Assembly: GCA_015680685.1 (NCBI GenBank)
Contig: MNCI01000614.1
Span: forward strand, 496,946-560,945
Reading direction: 5' to 3'
Length of the DNA stretch: 64,000 nucleotides
Source: Gnetum montanum
Lineage: Eukaryota; Streptophyta; Gnetopsida; Gnetales; Gnetaceae
How positions within the stretch are numbered: the stretch's first letter is position 1; each line of letters begins with the position of its first letter. Made by a program: the position numbers and the translations under genes. Shown piece after piece: positions 10,238-23,400 of the stretch. The notes under the pieces were generated by a model. It saw nothing but the letters and a program-made list of their open reading frames with translations, made no database searches and was not told the origin of the DNA.

Positions 10238-11940
10238 TAAAACACCCTAAAATGTGAGGTCATCCTTGCTTCACTAGGCTCTTACAGTCTGCGCAGCACT
10301 ATGGCATTTCATCAGGAAGAGAACGTTCTGAGTCCAAGCTGGCCAGTTCAGAAAATTTTCTACATTGAGCATGGACAGGTTCTGTACCATCCTGCCTACC
10401 CACCAAAGTAGCCTAAACAGCTGGCAACCTGCTCAGAAACAGTGTGCGGAATTGGCAGCAGCATTTTGGATGCGCAAGAAAAATTTCGGTAAGTTTTCTA
10501 AGTCATGAAGCCTACTGCGATACGCTATGCTATGTAGCATAGCAAGCTTCAGAAGACGATGGCAAAATGAAGTGCTACGCTACATGACGTCACACAGCGT
10601 AGCATGGCAATGACTTCACTACCCACTCCCCTTACCCAATTTTGGATTTTGCAGTAATGTCTTTTCCATCAGGAAGCGGCGGACCATGTCTGCTGCTATG
10701 CTACGTTGAGCTACATGATGCAGTAAGGCATAGCAATCCTACAGAAGAGAGAGAAGGCAGTTCGAAAGGTAGAGTCAATGGAGTTCGCAAGACTTGCATC
10801 GCAAGAGATAAGGTTTGCAAATCAGCAAAGCTTTCGTGACTAAGGTAAGTTTCTATGCTACGCTATGCTATGTAGCATAGCATAGCGTAGCAAGTATGTG
10901 ACATATAGAAAAACGTGTGACAAAGTGCTACGCTACGTCAAGCATGCTACATCACAAAGCACAGCAAGGCATACAGGTGGTTTTGCAACATCAATGCACT
11001 CCACCTAATTGGACCATTGGCACATGTCTCCAAATGATGATGGCACAATTACAGTGTAGTAGGATTGCAATTATTGCATACAAGTTCGCATCGCAATGGT
11101 CTTGTAGATCCAATGGTCACAAACGACACGAGTGGTGCTAGCAAGACAACCAAGGCCTGAGGCACATAACATTCAAACCACCCCTTTTGCATGTCCTAGG
11201 TCCTACAAATACCCCAGAAAATAGCATGCAAAGAGGTCTGTAATTTTTAAAAGTTGGAAATTTCAAAAGAGTTCGCATCTTTCTTGAAGTAGACAGCTTC
11301 CAAGTGGTGGGAACTTTGAAATTCTGAAACAAAGATTTCCCCTCTTTCTAGCATTGTAATATCAAAGTTATTTGTCTAACACTATAAACAACGACTCTCT
11401 CTCGGTTGGCATGAGGTACCTGTCTCCATTCTACCACCTTCATGAACCCCGCATTGTTTGTACATGAGTCCATTTCCAAGCGCATAGCTCTTTTTTCTCG
11501 GCATGCCTTGGTTACCCTTGGGATTTCTGCACTCCGTCACACTATGCAACCAATTGTATCCACCCTAACCAAGGGAGTTTGTAGCTTTGGAGCAGTGCAT
11601 GTTTCGAGCCACACTTTACTTTATCTCTCATTTTTCATCTCATTTTTGCATTATTTTCTATCTTATTTACCTTTAAGCATTACTTCGTATTATTGTCGCA
11701 TTTTTATAGTTTCTCCCCTGCTTCATTTACCCTTAAGCATTATCTTGCATTTCACATTATTTACATTGAAAAAGGCTATATTGACGCTGATGTAAGTCCC
11801 TGTCTGATCGACCAGACCATTCAAGGCACCCCATGTCCGCACACATCCAGCATGGCCCTCCCACGGATACAAGGTTGGAACTATCATGCCCGCTGACCCC
11901 TGGTGTTCTTTAAGCCACTGACATTTTCGGTCACTACATC
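10238..11940 (+). repeat. LTR-A of Tat-type family (3' end truncated)
   Basis: It begins TAAAACACCC (ancestral TG inferred from LTRs C and D) right after the polypurine tract. A weak TATA-like CTACAAATACCCC lies near 11202 and aligns with CTATAAAT in LTRs B and D. The downstream CATTTTCGGTCACTAC word aligns with CATTTTTGGTCACTAT in LTR-B (about 15500). After that word LTR-A stops and RT sequence begins, so its end is missing. The LTR is rich in CTACGCTATG/CATAGCGTAG inverted words. Confidence 0.75.
10857..10891. repeat. Perfect 16-bp-arm palindrome in LTR-A
   Basis: The left arm GCTACGCTATGCTATG and right arm CATAGCATAGCGTAGC are exact reverse complements around a 3-nt spacer. A shorter related hairpin (GCTATGCTA...TAGCATAGC) is near 10527-10546. 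The arm words resemble those of hairpins in LTRs B and C. Confidence 0.95.
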
Positions 11941-13900
11941 AACCTTGAACACAAACTTAGCATAACATTCATGACCCCTTGGGGTACCTTTTGCCACACT
12001 ATCATGCCCTTTGACCTTAAGAACACAAGAGCAACCTATGAATGAGCCATGACTTACATCTTCAGCAATTACATTTTAGGTTTACTTAAGGATTACATAG
12101 ATGATATAGTTGTTATGTTCAAAATGGCCAATGACCATGCTAATGACCTAGACCTTGTGCTTAAATGATGCCTTAAGTTTTAACTTAGACTTAATCCTAA
12201 AAAGTGTGTGTTTGGTGTCAAAACAAGTAAAATTCTTGGCTTTGTGATATTAGAAGTAAGGATACATGTTGACCTTATTAAGGTTAAGGCCATATCCAAC
12301 TTGGCATTACCTACTAATGTTAAGGAGATTTGGAGACTATAAGGTACATTACAATTTATTCATAGGTTCATTGCTAGGCATATAGATAAATTACAACCCA
12401 TGCAATGCTTGCTTAAGAAAGGAGTTCACTACAAGTGGATGGCCCAATGCCAAGAAGCCTTTGAAAACCTTACGTAAGAGTTGGCACAACTACCAACAAT
12501 ATATCCTTTGCAAAAGGGTAAATCATTTTATATCTACCTTTCCATCTATGACATGTCTATTGCCTTTCTACTCTATCAAAAACATGATGGTGGAGTAGAA
12601 ATGTGAGTATACTACCTTAGCCATGCATTAGTTTCCCATGAGACCTAATATTCTGAAGTGTAGAAATATTGTCTAGCACTAGTCTTCTCATTGAAGAAGT
12701 GAAGATACTACCTCTTTAGGAGCCAAGCCAACGTCATTTGGAAAGATAACATACTTAGAGCCATAATGACTAATATTTATGAGAGTAGTCGTATAGCCTG
12801 ATGAAAAGCCATAATAGCAAAGTTTAACCTTCATTAGTTTCTTAATCCTTAACAAAAGATCAAGCCATAGCTATACAACTTACCATTTCACCTGTTGATA
12901 ATGAAGCAACTATAAACCTTGAGTTTCCTAATGAACAATTCAAAAACATTAGCCAACTACCTGAGGATTATGAGGTAATCATGTACTTTTTTGGAGCTTC
13001 AACTACCCATGAGGCTAGTGTCGCTACCATCATAACATTTCCATTTGGTGAAATCTAATCCTTTTCCTATCATTTTGAGTTTTCATGCACCAATAACATA
13101 GAAAAATACAAGAGTTTGATCAAAGGAATGATGGTAGCTCATGACTTAGGAATTAAGCATTTGATAATTAAGGGTGATTCACAACTTATGGTCAACCAAA
13201 TAACCAAGGTTTACACATGTAAATCCAAACATTTACAACCTTACTGAGACTTAGGGAAGCAATTGCTACAACCATTTATTGATGTGGATATCCAACACAT
13301 ACCTAAGAATGAGAATGCCATAGTTGATGCAATTGCAATGTTAGCCCTTAGTGTTACACTAGATGTATTTAGTAAGTTTTCCACCTTAACCATGGACTAT
13401 GCTACATCCATCACGTAGAGTGCTGAGGATGCCTTTATAGCCATTATTCATACTACTTCTCCCAGGGAGTGCTATGATGATATCAAATTTTACCTTATGC
13501 ATGGTGAATCCTCACAAATCCTAACTACTACTCAAAAGGACATTGTATGTAAATGATCAAAGTAGTATGTCATCGTAGGTGATAACATATTATGTTGATG
13601 ATCCTATGATGTTGTATTGTTAAAGTGCTTTGGTAAAACTAAAGCTAGAATAGTCCTAGAGGAGGTTCATGTGGGTGTTTGTGGGGGACATATAGGACCT
13701 AGAGCCATGGTTAGTAAGATTAGATAGTTAATCTATTATTGGCCCCATATGAAATGGGACTACCTTCAAAAGGTTAAATGCTATGACACATGCCAATGAC
13801 ATAGCAAGCTCATAGACGTACCACCAACTAACTTGCATATCATTGAGATAACTTGGTCATTACAATGAGGAGGATTAGATATCATTAAACCTATAACACC
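11941..13900 (+). pseudogene. pol: Internally deleted Tat-type pol fragment, copy B
   Basis: Coding resemblance starts abruptly inside RT, just before TFMTPWGTFCHTIMPFDLKN, and keeps YIDDIVV. It continues through RNase H, the second RNase H region and the start of integrase, then breaks off near 13900 where LTR-B begins. Stops and frameshifts are much more frequent than in copy A, so this copy is more decayed. Gag, protease, the first half of RT and most of integrase are missing. Confidence 0.8.
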
Positions 13901-15685
13901 TGAAACACCATGAAATTCAAGCTACCATGATTTTCTACAAATGTTTCTAAGTGTCAACATGAGGTAAATGTTTTCTAAGTGTTGGGACTATGCTCTCCAC
14001 TATACTAAAGTGTTGTTAGCCCAATAGAGAGTGTATTCAACACTAGAGGTCAATTTTGCAAATTTTCCTAGGTGTTAAGCCAATAGCAATAGAATGTGGT
14101 TGGCATGGAAGAAATAGTTTGACAAAATTTTCTAACTATTAAGACTATTCTCTCCATTAGACTACAACATAGTCACACATAGACAACATCAAGGCCTAGT
14201 TTTTTGCAGTTTTTTCTAACTATTGAGACTACGCTCTCCACTATCATGGAGCGTAGTCAAGCATAGTCAACTAAAAGCTAGATTTTGCAAAAAAAATTTC
14301 TAAGTGCTAAGACTACACTCACCCTCAATCAGGAGCATAGTCAACCTCCCCTAGAACATATTTAGCACAAAGCCACCTTTTTGCAAGATTAGTCTAAGTG
14401 TTGGACTATGCTCTCCACTAGTCCAAAGCATAGTTAGGCATAGATATGCCAAACAACCTTCAAAGGCCTTCACAATGTAGCACTAGCATTCACATCAACT
14501 CCAACACACCTTTGGCAAGAAGCATGCATCTTTTTGGTACCCCCTTTGTCCCAAAATTGTAACTACACTCGACACCACTTGAGATGGTGGACAACATACT
14601 TCCAAAGCATAGTCTCCAAACTCACATTTTTTTTTCATTTTTGTTAGGTACATTGTAGTCTTTCTAGCACACAAACATGCAATTGGCAATGTATTCACAG
14701 TCTAGTAGTCTTTCAGAGTCCTTTGGAGCACACCAAAGCATAGCACTATTTGCTTCAGTGGAGAGTGTAGGTGGATATAGCATAGTTCCAATTGTTCCAT
14801 TGCCACATGGCAACCAATCTACATTTCATAGGAAACATAGCCCTATAAATATCCCCATCCTTAACATTTTAGTGGTTGGAAAAAATTTTAGTTGGAAAAT
14901 TTGAAATTAGCTTGGCATTTTTGGCATTTGGCAGTTTGGCATCTAAGCAAGGCAAGGCACCAAACACCACTATAGTACACCACAAACCATCGCAATCCAC
15001 TGCACATTATGGTGGCCAAGCTTGTAGGCATAGACACCATAGTAGAACATCCTTCTTTGTGGCTAGATACCCCAAGACTATGACTATGCTATTCACTACA
15101 CCTACTATACACTATATACCTTCACTCCTTCTAAGGTTAACTATGCTTGACCCTGTTTGGGGTGGTGCAACTTCCTTTCTCACACTTTCCCTATGCATTT
15201 TTAGAAATTTTATATGAATTTTAGCATTGTAGTTGCATTTTTCCACTATTTTTACATGTAACTATGCATTGGCACCTTTACTTTCGGTAGAAATCCTTGA
15301 CTACACTCACGCCTATTGACACCATGAATACTACATAAACACATTAGTACTGTTTTGGCATTGCATCCTATAAGTCCCCATTTGATCAACAAGACCATTC
15401 TAAGCATCTTGTCTCCACCTCTAGGAGGCCCTCACATGGATGTGGTATTAAAGCTATGCTCTTGCAAACCTTTCAGTGTTCCCATTCCAACCTCCAACAT
15501 TTTTGGTCACTATAGTTTTTCTGACACTAGAAGGAGGGCCAAATCTATTTTCCTCTTTTCAACTCTATTGACCATTGTCTTGTGTGCTCTCTACATCACC
15601 ATTGCTAGCTGCAAGCTAGTGTAGAGCCAACAATCCTATGGACTTGCCTCATGCAGTAACTAAATCTTAGGCCAACACTGGCGTT
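13901..15685 (+). repeat. LTR-B of Tat-type family (5' LTR of copy C)
   Basis: It starts near TGAAACACCATGAAATTC, which matches the start of LTR-C at 30737, but is joined directly to integrase sequence of copy B with no polypurine tract. A TATA-like CCTATAAATATCCCC lies at about 14840. The right end is set near CCAACA at 15685 by comparison with LTR-D and is followed by TGGCGTTGTC, a possible but unproven primer-binding site. The first 550 bp is built of diverged ~70-bp subrepeats. Confidence 0.7.
13930..14445. repeat. ~70-bp subrepeats with hairpin core inside LTR-B
   Basis: About seven diverged units start TTTTCTAAGTGTTGAGAC and contain a CTATGCTCTCCACTA core. Several units fold back on themselves, as in 14227-14258, where GACTACGCTCTCCA faces TGGAGCGTAGTC. 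LTR-C has the same unit at 31062-31093 with matching changes in both arms. Confidence 0.7.
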
Positions 15686-16020
15686 GTCTATAAACTAGTT
15701 GGTGTAGACTAGATCCCATTGTTAATTTCCCTGGAACCCCACATAGAAACCCCAAAGTTTTTCTTCCTTATACTTAGCTAAATTCTAGGTGCTCTCAGTG
15801 GAGAGCGTAGTTGGCTCTCAACATTGATAGCATTATCTCTAGACTTGACCATTTTTTTCATGATTTTCAAGACTTAGCCATTTTCTCTAGAGTTAGTCAA
15901 TTTTTTGTAGTTTTCAAACTTAATCATTTTTTTCACAATTTTCATACCTTTCCATTTTTCTACAATTTCTAGACTTAGCCATTTTATAGAAATTTTGAAA
16001 GTTAGCCATTTTTCAGTTAA
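15686..16020. repeat. Leader of copy C with ~33-bp AT-rich repeats
   Basis: The untranslated leader between LTR-B and gag contains about five loose copies of a unit with GACTTAGCCATTTTTTxxCAATTTTC between roughly 15840 and 16015. No coding sequence is seen. Confidence 0.6.
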
Positions 16021-16026
16021 TTATCA

Positions 16027-18240
16027 CCATGAATTCTGAACAACCTTTTGCATCAATCCCAAGCACACTCATTGTTCTACCTTCCCAGCAAGGAAATAGC
16101 ATTGACCACCTTGTTAGTCCTCCCATTGTAGAGCCAAAATAGTTCCTTAGGCTATGTGAACAAGATCTTGAATACATAATGCTCAACGATGTGTAGTAAA
16201 ATTTCATTTGCATAAAATTCCAAGTTGGTCTATTCATAGACCACCAAGATATGAAGTCCAAGAAAGGTTACGAGCTCATCAAGAAAAATATAGGAAACTA
16301 TGTCCCTTCCTTTGTTGACTTCATTCCACTCACCAAGCCTTATCAGTTGATGCTTTCTCATCTCATCTGAATGACTGAGTGTGAGGCAAGGATAGATTAT
16401 GAGGAGCCCCTGCAAGAAGAGCATGATGAGTTCAAAGCTTGATCTAAGCATGAGGACTCTGTTCATACCTTCTTTCAGTAGACAACCCTTGATCTAGTCC
16501 TTCCACGATCCTACCCACATGTCTTCCTAGAGATAGTTATAGCTCCAATGTCACCCTCTAGGTTGACACCTATCATGGCAACCCATCAAATGTAGTGTAC
16601 ACACCAAGATGTAACACCTTCGATCAACCTGCCCTTTGTGGTATAGTCACAACTTGCCCAATCTTCCCTGCTAGTAACCATCATGCCTACATAGCCCTAG
16701 ATGCACACCATGCATATCCCTTAGCCACAAATGACTCATGCATCCTATGGCTTACTTGTTTCATCTACACCTTTAGTAGTGGCCCAACCCACACACACAT
16801 GGTTTGCCCCAGTCATTCTACCGCAGTGACACCAACATAGTAAGCATCCCGTGTGGTCCCATAACCTATGGCCAGGTTGTGGACCACCTAACCAACATAG
16901 CAGGTAGTGTAAGCAATATAGCCTAGTACCACATCTCAAGGCTTGGATCAAGCATTCTAGTTTATCTAAACCTTAATATAAGAGGTCAAGTGGCTAAAGG
17001 CCACCTCCTTTGAAACTATTCATGAGGTGGAATTCTATCAAGAAAATCCCATAAGTCCTACTATTCCACCACTAACTCTCCAAACAAGGATCTCACTTCC
17101 TCACTTTACCAAGAACAATAGTGAAGGGGATCCTAATTCTCACCTCATGACATTCTTGTCCAAATGCTTGCTACTGTAGGCATGGCCACACACCATCATA
17201 CATGTGTTTGCCATGTCCCTTACTAGCAAGGCACTTGATTAGTACCGAGAATTATCTAGGACCTCCATCTCCTCTCTAGAGGATTTGCTTAGCCAATTTG
17301 TCACATTCTTCTAGTATAACTTGAATCCAAAAAGCACCCTTGACTAGCTTATGCAAATCAAGCAAGGCCATTTAAAGCCTATGTAGAAGTTTATCCAATG
17401 CTAGATCACTTCACTACATGAAATCCATAAGCCAATCACTAAAATGCATCTTCTGAAAATCTTCAAGGGTGTAGTCAATGACTTTTTTAAGTCAAAATTG
17501 TACTATCTAGCCTTGTAGTCCTTGAGCCAAGCATATGCATAAACAAAGAGCATACAGGACATGACGAAAGTTAGTAAGGACCTGGTGTATGTGGCCTATA
17601 AGAACTTGCTCATGAAGAAGAAGAAGGACAAGGGCAAAGAAGCTACAACTATGGCAACTATGGTGAATGAAGTTAAAGCCACAAACCCAAAGCTGACAAC
17701 CAAGCTATCCAAGGCCTAGACCAACAACAAGACTGTCAGCCCTAGAACTACAACAACAAACTAATCTATGCCATCTGCAATCATAGAACAAGAGGCTTCA
17801 AGGCCCAACATTGTGTGCAAGGATTACTCAAAGTACACCTTGCTACCCCTAAAATCATTGGAACTACCAGAACAACTGCTCAAGACTGGATGCATCCAAT
17901 ACAAGAAAATGTTCAAAGATTCTCACAAAAGATACAACAGATACCGCAAGCTCTTGAAGAATTCCTTGGTTGTAGCCCCAAATAAGTCTCTAGTCCTCAA
18001 GCACTTTAGGCTAGACTAGTTTTACCACTATCATTAGTTTCCTGGCCACAACACTAACTTTTGCATGGCCTTGGAGGATGACTTACAATAGATGATTGAC
18101 AAGGGTGAGTTGGTGCTCAATGACACTAACCCAATTTCACCCATAGAACCAATTGATGAGGGTATACAAGGATCCTCTCAACAAAAATTATGTAGGGTAT
18201 GCCATCAATACCATCAATGTTGATGATAACCTAGAATAGG
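16027..18240 (+). pseudogene. gag: Tat-type gag, copy C (decayed)
   Basis: Translation starts at the ATG near 16030 (MNSEQPFASIPS) and runs with many stops. The central retrotransposon gag domain (about 17090-17560) includes MTFLVKCLLLQAWPHTI and RELSRTSISSLEDLLSQF, typical capsid-type helical sequence. A lysine-rich stretch follows at about 17600-17700. A nucleocapsid-like segment near 18020-18110 reads GHNTNFCMALEDDLQ, matching the GHDTxxC..L...I form of plant Tat gag. Known role: it forms the virus-like particle and binds element RNA. Stops are mostly TAG/TAA where Gln or Trp is expected. Confidence 0.75.
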
Positions 18241-18869
18241 TGTAGTGACCATTTATGATTTGCATGCCCTCTAGCAACACAGGGGCCCTCTCGACCTCCA
18301 CCAGTTCGATGTTCCCATTTTTTTTCAAAGTGTTGCCTTAGGCATCCCTAACACCTTTTATGGTTAGGGTCCCATAGGAAATTGGAGCAGTAACAACCCA
18401 ATCATCCTTTGTCATTAGGATGCTGCAACATGCTAGTTCTTTCCCTACCCACAGTCTAGTGGTGGAAAATGCATCAGTCCCTACCCATCAAAGGTCCCAT
18501 CCTACAAGAAATGCTATCAATCCATCTAGATGGTAACCCAGAAGGCCTAATGAGTGGCTCACTAATAAAATGCTTAGGTAATACTAGGAGCAAAGAGTAC
18601 TAGGTTTTCCCAAAATAATCCCCTTGTCCGTAGTCCACATGGCTAAAACAATCAAAAATGCCACTACTAGAAAGCCACAAGCAAGGACCAAGGCTTCCAA
18701 ATAGGCTATGCAAACCAAGCCTAAATCTTCTCCATAAGAGATCCATCTCCTAGGACATATGGAGAAGCTCAAGGCTAACAAAATGAAAAACACATGCAAA
18801 GACTTCCTAGACACATTAGCCCAAGTGAAGTAAGCCTTAAAGTAGAAAAACACAACGCTGAGCATTTAT

Positions 18870-19640
18870 GACCTCATTATGACCTCCTCTACCCACCATG
18901 AAGCACTAGTTCACATGTTAACCTCCATTCCTATCAAGGAGGACATCCCAACCAATGAATACTCCATCCATGCTATGATGTTTCCTCTTGTACTACAAGA
19001 ATCAAACTCAACAACCCTCGCATTTCATAACAAGGAAATTACGGTTGACTCTGAGAAGGATTAGGTCATCATAACATCCATGTTTATCATAATATGCATT
19101 GCATAATGTAATATCCATAAGGTACATGTTGATGATAGGGCAGCAGCAAACATCATCCCATACATTGTCATTGATAAACTAGCCCTTGCTAAGTAGAACA
19201 AACCCATAACTTCCTAAAGTCCTTTAATAGATCACATGTTTTTGTTAGGGGCACCATCAAAATAGCTTTCATGGTAGGAAAAGAGTTCCCCATAACTACT
19301 AAATTCATCATGGTAGAGCAGATTCCAAGCTTCAACCTAATCTTGGGTAGGCCTTGGTTGGCCCAATTATGAGTCGTCTACTCTTCCATTTATCAAGAAA
19401 TCCACCATCCATACAAAGGTGGTGAGGTCATTATCCACAGTGACAATGTAGTTCCTCTAGCCATTAACAACATTGACATGAAGTAGGGGTTAAAGTTTGA
19501 GTTCCTTGATGATGCATTCATAGTGAAGGACAATAGTGAAGCGCATAAGGCTGACCCACTTGAGCAAGTGGAAGAAACCAGCAACCTCCCAAAGAATGAT
19601 TTATGAGTAGAATTTCCCTTTAACATAGCAAATAAAGGTC
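18870..19640 (+). pseudogene. pro: Tat-type aspartic protease region, copy C (decayed)
   Basis: The frame contains VHVDDRAAANIIPY (a degenerate VDDGAS-type active-site loop) and LILGRPWLAQL, the hallmark of plant retrotransposon proteases. It ends near SNLPKNDL/NIANKGQGEYH before a repeat array. The next pol domain in the same orientation begins only at about 25.56 kb, because the antisense gene lies between. Several stops interrupt the frame. Confidence 0.7.
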
Positions 19641-19989
19641 AAGGGGAGTACCACATAATACCATCTAGGCCCTATGCATCCCCTAACCTAGACTAGGTTA
19701 GAAAGCAACTATGCAACTAAGGTGTCCCCTTAGTCTAACACATGCTAGATGCCTACCTATCCTTCACTTGTACATTTAGCTATGCATTTCATTTTTTGTT
19801 TACCTTACATTTGTCTATGCATTTACATTTAGCCTTATTACTTTAAATATGCATTATTTTCTTTTTTTATGAATTTTTTTACTTTGTTTATGCATTTGGC
19901 TTCGTTTATGCATTCACTTGTTTAGTTTACCCTTTAGAAATTATTAGCTTATGCTTGAGAACCATAAAAATTAATAGAAATCAAAAAAT

Positions 19990-20265
19990 GCCAAAATCAC
20001 AAAAGGATAAATAGCATCACTATGGCCAACCATGGCCTTAAACTAGCAATGTGTGGCCTAAAATGGACTAAAACTACTATGGCCTACCATGACCTTAAAC
20101 TAGTGACTCGTAGCCCAAAATGGCCTAAAACTACCATGCTTTGTTTCCTAGCTTGTAGCCAAAAATGGCCTTAAACTAGCAATCATCATTGCCTAAAATG
20201 GCCTTAAACTAGCATAGACCCTCCTACTATGGCCTTAAACTAGCATGGAACTTGCAATGGCATAG
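19990..20265. repeat. ~30-bp tandem array between protease and antisense gene, copy C
   Basis: About eight imperfect units have the form CTACTATGGCCTTAAACTAGCA. The CCTTAAACTAGCA core is the same as in the array at 4.87-5.04 kb and the post-pol arrays, although unit lengths differ. Confidence 0.8.
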
Positions 20266-20449
20266 TTACATTATCACCGCATAGTCTTAATTTAGCACAT
20301 TTACTCATTGCATAGCAAGCCGATAACAATAAAAACAAAAGTTTATACATTATACACTATATATAGCAAATGCATCCATTACATCTCACATGAATAATAG
20401 TACATAGCATGAGCATCAGCATCATGTAGTAAAAAATACAACAAAAATG

Positions 20450-23400
20450 CAAAAATGCCCAGCAACAGGGCCACATCAGGACATGCTCAACTGGTGGTAC
20501 TAGCTGGTAGTGGAGGTCCCTCTTCCCCCACCGCACCATTGGGGCCTACAGCATCTCATAGTGCTTGCTACCACAACCACCACAAAATAAGCAGTTATCA
20601 AAGCAAACCTATAATATACAGGCTAACAACAAAACATGCGAAAGATCAAACAAGAAAACTAACCTAAGAGGGTCTTACATCATCAACTTCTAGTGGCAAC
20701 TTGTCAAGGCCATTCTTCAAGCGTCGAAGGATCTCAGCCTCTGAAAGCTATGTCTAGGCTTGCTGGCCAAAGTTAATCACCACAAGGATCTTACCTTTTT
20801 CCATGGTAGTCCATTCAAGTGTCTTCATAGAAAATGTAGCAAAAGAAGCCTCTCTTGAGGGGGTGATGATCTACCTCTCAGGAGAGCCACTCATCATCAT
20901 ATTCCAAGAAAATAGATCATAAGCCTATTTTCCACCAATCACCTCAACGAACATCTCAAGGTAGAGGCATTCAATAAAATCCTCCTTGTACCATTAAAGG
21001 TACACATCACACTTGCACTTGTATTGGTACTTGTAGTTCTTTCATGTCTTCCCCCACCTATACCCCTTGGTGCTATAGTTCTTCTAGTCCTAGTTCTTCA
21101 AGGTAAGAAAGTCCACCTGCAATAGCTACTCAATTATCTCCCATGTAGCCCCATTTTTGCCTCTAAGAGCTTACCAATAACAAGCATAGTCTATCTCAGA
21201 GGTCTTCTAGGTGCTATCTCCCTATAACCTAGCCACCAGAAAGTCATATCAATATTGAAGATCCCTAATCTTCATGTCCTAGCTGGTCACTCTCTCTTGG
21301 AGCTCATGCACACATTTTCACATGTTCTTATTTGAGCACCTACAGATCCATAATGTTTTTTCATAGGAAAGCACATACTTTCTCACTATCTCATACATAC
21401 AACAAGACACATGATCCACCTTAGGAGGAAGGTCAAGGAGGGCATCAATCTTTACCACCTTGCTTGAATCCCAACAAAGCTTGTAATCTATTGGCATGCA
21501 ACAAGAAAATAATCTTAGCCACAACATTCAATCTATAAAGCAACATAAGTAAATTAGCATCATACTAAACACATCAAGCTCAAGATATATTTATTGTAAA
21601 TTGTTCACCATCTCCTCCACAATGTCCTCCATGAAGGAAAACTTATCGGTCATGTCTACCCACAACCCCATGTGGTAGGTACACAATGGACCACTATCAA
21701 GCACATATAAGATGGCAATACAACAATGTAATTAGCATACAACCAAATATCCAAAGATGCTAGAGTAAAAATCAATAACAAATAGTAACCCAAATAACTT
21801 ACCTAGCAAGCCCTTAGGCATGAGTGCAGGAGGGTCACCTAGCTGTACACCATTAAATAGGTAATCAAAATCACCCTCATCGTGGTAGAGTATCCCCTCC
21901 TCCAATTTTTGGAGGATCTCTACTATACTAGGTAGCTCATCTCCATGAGCTTCCCCCTCCTTAGCTTGGGGAGGTGCTTCTTCTGCTACTGCCTTGGCTA
22001 CCACTATGGTAGCCCTCTCTCTGATCCTTGCACTCACATACACATAACACATTAGTATTGGTTCATAGCATATCATAAATATAAAAAAAATAAAAAATAT
22101 ATACACATATAAAAATACAATAAATGCATCTAGCAAGTTACGCATACTAACCTGTAGCCTCTATACGCAAGCTTTGAAACTTGATATGAATCTTCTTACT
22201 ACTTGGCCTCTTGGCCTCTTAATCTTTTCCTTAGATGGTTCCACTATTCCTACAATGTAGCAATATACCTTAGCCACATCCCTATTGGCAACTAGTGGAC
22301 CCTCACTTGCATAATCACATGAATAATGTGACTGCCCCATAGGACCTTTAATCATTACTAATAATGACTCATCGATTCTTGCATGGTCATAAAAAAGTTC
22401 TTAATCCATGGCTTTGAGAGTTGCTCATGGCTTTGCACCATCCAACGTCCATCATCATGCATGACCAATAGCTTCGCAAACCTTTGTAGGTACCCTGTGA
22501 AAAATGCAAAGTGAACATGGGATTCACCTAGATGTTAAATCACAACCTAGAGATCTTTGCATGCAAGCTAATCACAATATAGATAGCCCAATTAAACCTA
22601 GTTTCCTCCAATAGCACATCTTTCACCACCCATGCCTGCTTCACCCCAAGGATCTTTCCTTGGAAGTGTAACTTTGGAAAGGCATAGGTGCAAAAAAGGA
22701 GGTAGAGCTCTCATACCTTGGGCACATGCACATCCTTGATTGGTATGCCCTTGTGAGATTGGATGGCATCCAACAAGTTCTCAATCTCTCCTCAATGGTC
22801 CACCTCTCTACTAGCCTTATCAACAATCAATAGGCCATCAATGGGATGTCGAAAGAGGTTAGCAAAGAAGGCCTCATTGAGGTTAAGCACTACCCTCACA
22901 TTACACATGTGGGTGATAAACTATCAAACATCACTACTAAAGGAGTCAATGATGGTGACCATTTTAGCCACTAGAATACATGGGCTAAGGGCCAAAAATA
23001 GGTCCATCAACCATGCATGTGTGAGCTAAGAAGTCAATGCATATGAGGCCTTATGGCACAACCAATGTTGTGCACCCTCTACATCATCATATTTCATGAT
23101 GAGGGTGGCCTCGATGTGGCCTATGGTGACCACCGTCACCTCACCTAAAGGAACCACTACTATAATAAAGGAAAAAAATGTTAGCATCATGCAAAAGGAA
23201 AATTAATAAGCATACGTACGTAAGCAAGAACATGAGCTAAAATAGTAAACACATACATGGCATAAATGGAATGTGAGATGAAGGTGGTAATGCAGTCATC
23301 TCCTTGATAATAATCATACTGGTGGTTCACTCCTCATCCAACCAATCATGGGTCTTGCACCACTCATATGCCCTTGGGTATCAAGTAGGGCAAGCCTTCA

